Assembly (NCBI GenBank): GCA_010909165.1
Contig: VJWM01000007.1
Span: 1 to 64,000 of the forward strand
Direction: 5' to 3'
Length of the DNA: 64,000 nt
From: Anthoceros angustus
Taxonomy: Eukaryota; Streptophyta; Anthocerotopsida; Anthocerotales; Anthocerotaceae
The number at the start of each line of letters is the position of its first letter. Positions within the stretch are counted from its first letter, which is position 1. Position numbers and translations under genes: made by a program. The notes below the pieces were generated by a model. That model saw only the letters and a program-made list of their open reading frames with translations. It was not told the origin of the DNA and did no database searches. This document shows positions 22,039 to 31,600 of the stretch, one piece after another.

Positions 22039-22182
22039 TGTCAGGTTTGTGGACGTACTGATGATGATGATGTAATGCTTCTTTGTGATCGGTGCAATAG
22101 GGGATACCACATGTTTTGTGTTCAACCACCTCTTGACGACATTCCCGAGGAAGATTGGTTTTGTGCACAATGCACTACATGA
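22039..22182 (+). pseudogene. PHD finger at the C-terminus of the TE1 polyprotein
   Basis: PHD fingers are Cys4-His-Cys3 zinc modules that bind histone H3 tails. Here the complete pattern C-x2-C-x11-C-x2-C-x4-H-x2-C-x14-C-x2-C lies in one frame (22039-22173), with C-D-R-C-N-R-G-Y-H and the usual W-F-C-A-Q-C end. The stop TGA is 22180-22182. Upstream, the same frame (from about 21875) carries a basic integrase tail, so the finger is part of the element's protein rather than a separate gene. The module itself is intact; the parent polyprotein is not. Analogous fusions in plant gypsy elements use a chromodomain at this position. Confidence 0.9.
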
Positions 22183-22241
22183 GGTGCGTACGTATGTAGT
22201 CCTACTAATGATAATGTTTTGACTTGGAGTCTCACATTATC

Positions 22242-22250
22242 AGGGGGGAT
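22242..22250 (+). other. Candidate polypurine tract of TE1
   Basis: AGGGGGGAT lies 60 bp after the PHD stop, immediately before TGGTTTGCACC. A purine tract primes plus-strand synthesis just before the 3' LTR. The recognised LTR repeat starts about 105 bp further on, so either the LTR really starts at 22251 or this tract is not used. Confidence 0.45.
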
Positions 22251-22998
22251 TGGTTTGCACCTATATATCTGCGTATTAGATTTGTTTGCTTGGTTGTTGG
22301 TCGAGGAAGTGCTTATATGAATTCAAGTGCTTACCTCGTTCATTATCATCTTAGTGTGATACTAATCTACGCACTTGGGTTTAGTGTTTGATTAGCATTA
22401 ATTAATCTAATTACTTATCTTTAAGTAAGTAATTAGTGTTAATTAATCTAAGTGCTTATGTTAATTAAGCGTTGATTAGTGTTAATTAATCTAATGTGCT
22501 TATGTTAATTAAGCATTGATTAGTGTTAATTAAACATGGTTAGCAATAGCTAAGTGGATAAGCTCAAGTAATATGCTTTGGCATATTCCTTGCATATTAT
22601 AGTGTATTCTTAGGATACAATAGCTAAGTGGATAAGCTCAAGTAATGCTTTGGCATATTTGCATATTATAGTGTATTCTTAGGATATTTCGGCATATCTT
22701 GACAATAGGATATCTTAGGAATATGCCGATGCGGTCTAGTATATATAGACCCTTCCATTGAGGACAAGCTCGGATCATAGCTTGTCCTCTAGATATCTCT
22801 GAGGCGTTGTGAGGAGGCCAAAGCTATGACTCAGGAGGCGATGTGTGAGGAATTTGCGTGTTGTTCTCGTGGGGAGTGTGTTTGTGCCACGGCGCTACTC
22901 TCTCTGTTGTTATTGGTTTGCACCTATATACTGCGTATTAGATTTGTTTGCTTGGTTGTTGGTCGAGGAAGTGCTTATATGAATTCAAATTGCTTACT
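22251..22998 (+). repeat. ~85-bp direct repeat flanking the TE1 right LTR
   Basis: TGGTTTGCACCTATATA followed by GCGTATTAGATTTG and GAATTCAA occurs at 22251-22326 and again at 22914-22990. The 558-bp LTR lies between. The repeat is far longer than a target-site duplication. It may show that the true LTR begins at 22251 and that a second, truncated LTR start follows in tandem. Confidence 0.7.
22355..22912 (+). repeat. Right LTR of TE1
   Basis: Direct repeat of 5850-6398, with the same GTTAATTAA tandem units and the same TATA (22738-22750). It ends near TGTTGTTA without the CA found in the left copy. Confidence 0.7.
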
Positions 22999-23189
22999 GA
23001 TCGGCCGATGCAAGTGGTGCTATGAGGGAGAGTTAGAGGGCGCCTTGCTTGTTGAGGGGGCTAAGGTTGTGAGTGGGTGTAGGCAACGATTGATCTCTCA
23101 GAATTCGGCTGTCCACACAACTCTTATGAGATGAAACCCAACGTGCTAAGCGACAGTGGGATAAGTGTGGCCACTAGAGGATGAATCTC

Positions 23190-24865
23190 GGAAGCCCCGA
23201 GATTTTCCTCCCACACTTTGTCACTTGGCACTCTGAGGTGGAGACTCAACTTGGCAGCAAGCTTAAGATCCTTAGGAGCGACAGTGGGGGGGAGTTTGAC
23301 TCTACTGTATTTGGCGACCATTGTCGATAACACGGTATTATCCGCCAAACCACCGTGCCTTACACTCCTGAGCAGAACGAGGTTGCTGAGCGCGGCCACC
23401 GAACTCAAGTGGAGATGGGCCGATCTATGTTGCACCATGCTTCCCTCGCTAACCGCTTTTGGGTTGAGGCTTTGAACACAGCTAATTACCTTCTTAATTG
23501 CCTCCCCACTAAGGCGGTCGACGGCAAAACTCCTTATGAAGCATGGACCGGCCGCAAGCCAGACCTCAGCCATCTCCACATCTTCGGCTGCCCGGCCTTT
23601 GTTCACGTTCCTAAGGCCATGCGGCGGAAGCTTGATTCGAAGTCCCAAAAAGGCCTCCTCCTTGGCTACGGCAAAACCGTCAAGGCCTATAGGATTTATT
23701 TGAAGGACTCTCGGCGCCTTGTCTTCGCCCGTGATGTCATCTTCAACGAGGACCCCCTTCTTCTCTCTCCCGATGCTGGGGTAGACGTTGACGTCCTTGA
23801 CCTGGATGTTTCCACTGACGTTGGCGCAGGGGGGGAGGATGAATGGGAGCCCGCACCACCGCCAGCAACACACACTCCCCATGCTTCTCAAGCTGCAATC
23901 CGCCCACCGGTGATTGCGCTCGTGCCTGTAGCACCGGCGCCAGCTCCTCCCGCCTCTCCTGCTACTCCTACAACTCCATCCACGTCTCGAGCTCCCTTCT
24001 CTCCCCTACCCTCCAGCAGCAGTGACTCGGACCTCGACCTTGGTGGCTTCCCCCTTGTCCCTGCAGGCGAGGTATCTCACCCCCTTGACTTACCTCCTCA
24101 TGCAGATGGACCTCAAGCACTTTGGCGCTCGACAAGGGAGCGGACCCTCAGCAGGAAGGCACTCGAGAACCTTGAGCAAACTCAACGAACCTCAAATACA
24201 CAGGCCACCAGCATGGCCACATCTACTCCCGTTCAAGTTTCGCTCTCCACCTCAGATGTATTAATTGGAGCCTACCACACTCGCCGCCGCCTTGTCTGGG
24301 CCACAAGTGGCAGAGTGGAAGAAGGCTGTTGACGACGAGTTTCAATCATTGCACGATAACACCACATGGCGCCTTTGTGATCTACCACCTGGCAGGTCCG
24401 CAGTCGGCAGCAAGTGGACTTTCAAGATCAAGTACACTGGTGCCGGTGCCATTAACCGCTACAAGGCAAGGCTCATGGCACAAGGTTAAACTCAATGTGC
24501 AGGGGATGACTACGATGCATATTATCTTTTCTCCCCTATCATCCAGACTAGTTCGTTGCGCGTTATCCTTGCCTGTGCTACCTTTCATGATTGGGAGACG
24601 GTACAGCTCGATGTTAAGACAACATTTCTTTTATGGAATGTTGCAAGAGGAGATATACATGCGTCAATATGAAGGTTACGAAGAGAAAGGCCGCGAACAT
24701 CTTGTGTGTTTGCTGCAGCGTAGCATATACAGCCTTAAGCAATCTGCTAAGAATTGGAACGTTTATATGGACGACTTCCTCTTGGCATGCGGATTCACTA
24801 AGTGCCCATCGGACGGTAACGTTTACATCCTCCGGTCAGGAATTATGGAGTTTTGTAGAGCCTGA
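23190..24865 (+). pseudogene. Truncated Ty1/copia pol (integrase core and RT start)
   Basis: Integrase core appears first (S-D-S-G-G-E-F near 23270), then after one frame change Y-T-P-E-Q-N-E-V-A-E-R, in a 325-residue frame (23355-24332). That frame also holds the copia C-terminal pattern F-G-C-P-A-F-V-H-V-P and a proline/serine-rich linker. RT begins with E-W-K-K-A-V-D-D-E-F (24313-24342) and W-T-F-K-I-K and continues, frameshifted, to Y-S-L-K-Q-S-A-K-N-W near 24750. IN before RT is the Ty1/copia order. Gag, protease, the rest of RT, RNase H and the LTRs were not found. Confidence 0.85.
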
Positions 24866-26207
24866 ATTTCTAATAATGGAGCTTGTGTGAACAAGTCGTG
24901 TTGCCTACAGATTGTATCTAGGTGAGTAAGGACCTTATCTTTGATGTGTTGGGACGAGATAGGTAAAGGGACATCAAACGATGATAAAAATTTCTTGATC
25001 ATCGTGGGTTTTGTGATTGTTCTTGTGTAAATAAGAATGAAAATTGAATGTAGGTCCAAGCATATTCTTGGGGGTCAAGACACCCTCGCAGTGATAGCTC
25101 CTCTCCTATGAGGAGCAAGACTGAGCATGTTCGTATCCAACCATAAACCCTTAGGTTCTCATTGGCTTCTTTGAGATAAGTGGTTTCTCTACAATCTCTT
25201 TGCCGTTGCAACTAGTGATCAATTCTATTTGCTCTTCTTAGTAGGCTCTATTGCCGTTGGCTTTGCAATGTGCAGGTCATGATTGTTTATGTCGAGTCGG
25301 TGGCTAGTGGCTCTCATACCATGACAATTTTATATATTAGTTGGTTACGGATTAAGCCTCATGCTTGGATTCATCGGAATAGTTTATGTGTTATAGGCAA
25401 AGCGTTCTTAAGCAGTAAAGGTGAAACGATACCTAGTTGTAACGTTTGCTATGTGCCTATTGATAGCTAAAGTGAAACGTGCCCTAATTAGTGCCCTAGC
25501 TCACTATAATTGTAACAATATCAGGAAAAACGGTGTGCTGACTGCAGTGATAAGCATTGGTCGCCACAATAGTCATATGCTTGACGTAATTGAAGGGCTG
25601 TCTATGATTTCTTCCTCAATTCAATTCAATAAAAGTGGTCTCACACACACAACCTCCCGAGCGGAGTCAAGCATGCCCTAACTCAGTGACGACACAATAG
25701 GCCATAGCCATTACATCTTCCTACTCATTAATATTTATCCACGATGTCATGTTCAATATGGTGGGTTCCATGGCTGGTTAGTGTTGAGTTGGTGGACAAG
25801 GCTAGTGTTCGTATGAAATGAGGCATTGACAGGGTTGTGCTTTACCTGGTGCTTGGAGAATTCTCCTTGAGCCCTGGTTCCTAAAGTCTGTCTTCATGCT
25901 CCCCTACATTAGAGGTTTGTGCATGCGTTAGGGACCCTAATGTACTAGTGTTTTGCAAGAACCAAGAGGAATATGAGGGGTAGTGTCCAACAAATTGCCA
26001 ATATGATGCAAAGTATGAGTATGTGGTAAAGGGTTGAGGTAAAATGATCACTTGTCACGATCTCAACATGTCTCTTTATCTCTTTTAGGTCTGAGTTTCA
26101 ATTGCTAACCTTTATCGAGGGTGGGCTGGAAGTTGAATTGATCAAGCTTACTTTGTAACTTGAACACAGATATCCAACTCGATGCGGCTTTCACAACGCC
26201 CACCTTG
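24866..26207. other. Intergenic, nothing recognised
   Basis: AT-richer DNA with only short frames on both strands. No RT, RNA gene or repeat array was seen. Confidence 0.4.
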
Positions 26208-26312
26208 ATCAATACTAGGAAGTAATCTCCAAGGAACTGCCTTGCAATATTCCACCCAACCCTCTTTGTATTTGGCTCTGCATTTTTCGTCAATCTCCCC
26301 TATCCAAAATAA
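26208..26312 (-). pseudogene. Duplicated last-exon fragment of the sterol reductase
   Basis: Thirty-five codons on the minus strand match the C-terminal end of the neighbouring delta14-sterol reductase: C-R-A-K-Y-K-E-x-W-V-E-Y-C-K-A-V-P-W-R is shared. The copy has W-I-G-E-I in place of W-R-E-R-R, and its frame runs on past the position of the gene's stop. No other exon of the gene is found beside it. It lies about 0.55 kb beyond the true stop codon and is a partial duplication with no likely function of its own. Confidence 0.85.
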
Positions 26313-26857
26313 TGTGGATCCCAAACAAGGATAACGAACAAGGATCCCAAACAAAGATTCTAATATCGGTTCGCCAAGGTACGGGGTGGCCAACCGAGAC
26401 CTATTTTTTTAGGGCACAAGGATCCCAAGCTCCCCATCATCAGCTGGAGATCGGGATTCGGGACCCGCTCTTTGTGCAGCGGGTTACCGATCCTGGGACC
26501 AGGCGGTCAACCGGTTTCCGAACAGCCCTCCCTGGCCGTAGTTTTTTTAAATATAAACGTTCCACTTACGGGTTAGCGCGAAACAGCGGAGTTGCTACAG
26601 TCAAGGGAGTGACAGTTGGGTCCGTGGCCGGCGAAGGCTTCAGCTGTAAACTTGCTTCACCGGAGAGCAGCTCGCTGGTTTGTTGAATATCGGCCCTGGT
26701 CGGGATTTCTGATCCAAGTACGGGATCCTGTGTAGCTCCAAAGTCCTTAAGGACAAGTATTTTCATGACATGCGTGAAGTTTTCAACAGGCTAACACAAA
26801 AGAGCACACAGTTCGGTCGGCCTGCCCCCTCCCCTGGGATGGGGTTCAAGGCCTGTC

Positions 26858-29220
26858 TTAATAAATGCCAGGAAATATTCTCCAAGGGACTGCCTTGCAG
26901 TACTCCACCCAAACCTCCTTGTATTTAGCCCTGCACCTTTCCTCATCTCTCCGCTCTCTCCAGATGAGCAGGATGAGCAGGTAAATTGGGTAGAAGTACG
27001 GTATCACGGAGCTGTCCAGTAGTGGGAATGTCATATCAGAGACTCAGGATACGAAACTGTAAGGAAAGCACATTGACAGTTGTGAGTGGCGTGGAAAGCT
27101 CGATATTAGAAGTGATACCTTGTGCCGCACATCAAACTTAGGGAGACGGCCACCAACAGGTCTCCAAGGTAGTTGCAATGTCTTGCAATGCCCCTTCAGA
27201 ATGACAACTCACACAAGCCTTAGAAATTCTTCTAAAGATAGGAACCAAGAGCAGAAGTTTGTGTTTTACATACCAGTACCCTGAAACAAGAAGCTTCCCT
27301 CCTATAACTTTAGGCGGCTGACCCCAGATCAGGGCGCTAGCATTGTGCTTGAAAACGTGCTTCTGTTTGTTTGCACCTCTGAAAATTATGTACCTGCATG
27401 TGAGACATAAAAAGTGGAGTTACTGCAGCAATGTCCAGAAGGAACATGGATCCCAAACAAGAAGGAAGGGAGCGTTTCTATTCTGCCTATCTATCAGCAG
27501 ACATACCCAGCCACGAAAACTACGATATTGAAAATCGCTAAAGGATTTGACAACTCCACTTTGTGACTTAATAACCACCAACCCTGCAATAACAGGCAGT
27601 GCTTGATACAGTAAGAGCAGCATGCAATGAGCGGAATAGATATTTGGTGGCTGACAATCTGTTGATAGGTCTAGACTTCCATCAAAGGGGCACACCTGGA
27701 TGGAGAAACCGAAGGGGATCCAAACCATGTCCCCAAAAACCAACATGAACCCGAAATTCTCGGCAATGATATCCCACCTGCAGAGAAAGCCGCTAACAAA
27801 GTAACTCAAAACCAAAACTCTAGCAGGAACGTGAAGTCATCATTGAGCCAGAGCGTGCAATTTTGATCCACATTTGAGCGTGAGTGATGGAAACATACGT
27901 GGAGGTCATGTAGGCTTCATACCAAAGAAAGTCAATCACGTAAATCTGCAAAAACCACCATCTCAGTACCTCAAATCTGTAGCTGCCGATCTTATATCAC
28001 AAGTTCGGAGAGCTCTTTTAGAACTTACAGCCGAGAACGTTTGGAACAAAGTCATGGACGGTGATAAGGCACCATCTTCAAGCTTTTGCTTGGCAGCAAT
28101 TGATAGATTGATTAGGAGCCATGCAATCATTCCAGCTCGGATCCAGAAGAATCTACATATTCAAAGTTTGAGTTCAGAACATCTCGTACATTTGCTGGTG
28201 TGTCAAACAAATGAAAGTGGACCTTACTTCAGATCCAGCCCAAGCACTTGAGGATTCAGCTGCACGCCAAACCACCTGACTAAGCCAGAGAGACAAGGGT
28301 AAGGTTCAACACCTGTCAACAACAATAAGGAGGATAGAAAATGAACAGCATCAGCAGACTCCACTCTATGGGACATCGGTCTAGTCCAGACTGTGACAGC
28401 TGTGGCATCCACTCACCAGTCGTGAAGCAGGTTTCCAGTTACTCGGGGCCTCAAAGATGCACTTTTGCTTGTGGACTTTGACCCCGTGATGTAAAGAATC
28501 CAAGTAGCCTATCAAGAGCACCCATCAATTGGTTAGGGTTACATCTGGAAGCACACAGTTGGACAAATCTACGAAGTCCAGGACGGAATTCATGCGTAAA
28601 CAAGACTCACCAACAGGCAAAGAATATTTGCAGCGGCAAACAGTTGTCCGCCTTTCTCAGCAGCTATCTGACAGTACCCAGGCTCGGGGTCAGATCTGTA
28701 CAGCACTGACAGGTGATGCATCTCTGCTTCCAGCAAAATGTGACAGTACCGTAGAACGAAGAACTCCTGCCCTAACAGCGACGCCAAGGGCAACCAGCAG
28801 AAAAACAAGCACATTGAACCCTGCAGAAAAAAATGCATCAGCTTGTAACGAAGCCAGACCTACATCCCACCTACATCCAGCTCGGATCCAGACCTGCATC
28901 CCACCTACAGATAGAGGCTCACCATTAGCCTTGTAGTAAATCCTGGTCTTATCCTCCAGCAATGCACCTGCGATGGTTCTTCCAGGAAGCACCGATCCCA
29001 ACACAGCCACAGCCACTAGAAAGCCCAGCAGCAATCCAACCTGACCACCAAACTCCGTCAGAGTCAAGAAAAAGAAAAGAAAATTAAAAAACAGAGAAAG
29101 CAAGAGCAGCATCAGCTAACAGACCATCGAGAGGGACGGGTAATCCAGCAACGGACACCTCTCCAGGACATCCTTGAGGACCATGATTGATCCCTGGCTT
29201 TGTTTCTCCAACTCCACCAT
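26858..29220 (-). CDS. FK: Delta(14)-sterol reductase (FACKEL/ERG24 type), 13 exons
   Basis: It reduces the C14-C15 double bond of sterol intermediates after C14 demethylation, in the ER membrane, using NADPH. Exons (plus coordinates): 29125-29220, 28923-29040, 28750-28820, 28611-28667, 28417-28508, 28228-28275, 28029-28152, 27899-27945, 27696-27777, 27507-27583, 27274-27393, 27119-27193, 26858-27011. All introns are GT-AG, phases join, and the product is 386 residues (Arabidopsis FK about 369). Family signatures include F-G-V-Q-L-N-P, W-D-I-I-A-E, L-V-S-G-Y-W-G-I-A-R-H-C-N-Y-L-G-D and the C-terminal V-P-W-R-I motif. Many hydrophobic segments fit a multi-pass membrane protein. A second in-frame ATG at 29184 could be the start instead. 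The gene looks intact. Confidence 0.95.
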
Positions 29221-31561
29221 CGCGCATCTGGAATACCACAATGGCAGGCAAACGGGGAGTGTGCGGTAAAAACATGTTTCATACGTATCCGGTACGTAGT
29301 TTTTGCATTTAACGTTTAACAAACGCTTCATGTACGTATAGACATGTGTACATGCGTCGTTATTTCGTGACGCGTGACGGAGGCCGTTTTGGGGGCGCAA
29401 GGCGCCGTCAGTTGGGCGGAGCAGAAACGCCACGGAACACAACACGGGCTGTTTCCCAAGACAGATTCCGTTCCCTTACAACGGCAGCTCGCGTGCCGAC
29501 TTTGTCGTAGCCTGTAGGCGAGATGCAGCTTTGGGACCAGTGGAAGTCTGTCAAAGTTGCCCCCAACAAGACGCGAAAGCAATCCAGTGTCCAGGCTTCA
29601 GCAATGAGCACATGCATCCCTGCAAGGTTGCTTGATTACGCATGGAGCCAATCTTAAACGGGGATCGGAACCCGATGTCCGCTGAACACGGTTCACTCGC
29701 AGGCTTTGGATAAAGAGTGTGATCTTGAAAGCTCCAAGGCCCAAAGCCCAAAGCCCAAAGCCCAAAGCCCGGGGCGATGCAGCAATTGCAACGCGGACAC
29801 ACCTTGCATTCCTCAATTGGTGATTGCTTGCCCTAGGGCGAGGCATATTGCTCGAGGCTCATCTTCCCAAAGGTTTGATTCCCTCAAATTCCTCATCAGC
29901 TGCCTAAGCATTGCGGATGTGGTATGCATGTTGCATGGCTACGGCTATGTTGCATGTGGAGTATGGAGTAGTAAAGGTGAGACCTAGTCATGCGGAAATT
30001 GGAATCCTGCTCTGGAGACTGACCTGGCTCCAGGGACGTTGCTTTTGCAGGGCGTGCTTGTCAGATTTGTTTTACTATTGATTTCAGACTCTGGCTGCGT
30101 ATTACGCTGGGATAGGATATCTCCGGGGCTGGACGCAGATCTGGATCCGGGAGGCAGAGTGGAAGGAGAACCTCTCATCTCAAGGTGCAGAGAAGGACAA
30201 GGAGGCCGCGGCAGGATGGAGGAATATTACAGGCAAGGTGATTGCTTCCGTCACCCGGGCCACCTTGGGGTGGCCATGTGCCGGGCTCCACAGGCCACAT
30301 GGCTGCCCGAGGATGTCAGAGGGGTCATGAGCAAACCCTAGCGTGCCATCATCCATGCCTCCTGCAGCTGCCTGCCTGCCTGCTTGTGTTGCCACAAGGG
30401 CAGCATGTGAGCGAGACAAGGTAGGCACGATGACCACGGCGGCCTGGGACGGGCCTAGAGTGGCAGCAGCAGGCTTTTGGACCCCACTACTGTTGGAGCA
30501 TGTCTGGATATCTGTGACCACTGCAGGCCACTGCTACGGCTGCCCTAAGCTTCCATCACCGTTTTGTCCATTCCTGACTGGGAAGTTGGAACTGCTCCAT
30601 CTTCCCCGGCTCCCATTGTACAATTGGAAGTGGCAGTACATTTTGGCAACACGTTGGCAATCATGCTGGGCTGCAACTGCTGCTCTACTAGATCGACGGA
30701 CGGGCTTGGCATGGCATGGGCAGTGATACTTAAAATTATGTTACATTTTGTGTGGCCGCCTCCGCCGCTAACAAATGTGTTCAACAGCAACTGCACAATG
30801 CTGTTATAGGCATTCATGACTGGAGCTCCGCAGTTGCAACGTCTCGGGTATTCCATGGCCTCCTTGTTGTGTGAGAGCAGCGATGGAGCGGGCGGTTGGA
30901 CCCCTGGTCAAGGCAGCGTCAAGGAGTACAACTCCGTTGGCGAAGGGACTAGAGTCTGGCACTGGCTGCTGGCTGCTGGCTGCTGGCTGTGGCTGCTTGC
31001 TGCTGGCAGAGGGGTGGTTGCCGATTTAGGAGGAGCACCCATTTCCGGGCCCCGGCAGAGGCATGTCAGGGCTCGAGAAATGTGCACGGCCCGATTCGGG
31101 CGTGCCGGTCAGACATCGGGGAGAGTTGGAGCTTTGGTTGGTTAGGCGACTTGTAAGTCGCTACAGTCCAGGCGCGGGACCCCGACGGGAATCCGAATCC
31201 CCAGATTTCGGCTGGGTAGAAAGTGGCAGCGAGTTTATTACCCGCCTTGTTCGCAGCGCTCGCGATATGCTTTACCAGTCTGGCGCCCGGAAGGTAGTGC
31301 CCATCACGTCCGACTCCGGACCCCAGCTCATGACCCAGCCTGTATGTCCATGGACATGGGCATGTACAAATTACAATACAATCTGTATGTATGGAGTGGG
31401 CAGCCCCTCGGTGGATGTCCCAGTGCAGCTCTGCCTAGCTGTTTTATGAGAGACTTTATCACCGTATTCATGGCCGCCTTGGCTTCTACGCCCAAGACAT
31501 AAAAAAGAACGCACCATGGGTAGGCTCCCGACGCTCACATGAAGTTCCTTTCACATGCCTT

Positions 31562-31600
<39 letters not shown>

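Larger units (their letters stand above)
5850..22912 (+). mobile_element. TE1: Ty3/gypsy LTR retrotransposon carrying a DNA methyltransferase and a PHD finger, interrupted by TE2
   Basis: Two direct ~550-bp LTR-like repeats (5850-6398 and 22355-22912) bracket plus-strand pol remnants. Without the nested TE2 (7689-16456), the internal part is about 7.2 kb. Domain order is gag with two CCHC knuckles (16705-16824), aspartic protease (D-T at 17578), C5 methyltransferase (18255-19175), reverse transcriptase (Y-I-D-D at 19914), RNase H, integrase, and a C-terminal PHD finger (22039-22173). RT before integrase is the Ty3/gypsy order. Many 1-2 base indels break the frame, so this copy cannot encode one polyprotein. 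No convincing target-site duplication was found, and no primer-binding site was found directly after the left LTR, so the ends remain provisional. Confidence 0.75.

Noticed and set aside
22039-22182. PHD finger as an independent host gene
   Set aside because: The frame is continuous with the integrase tail and no start codon or separate promoter is visible.
23124-23891. 255-codon minus-strand frame
   Set aside because: Antisense to the copia integrase fragment, which has clear family motifs on the plus strand.
26208-26312. True last exon of the sterol reductase
   Set aside because: The exon at 26858-27011 joins in phase and matches better; the downstream copy lacks the Y-F-Y-P-I-Y segment and a stop at the right place.
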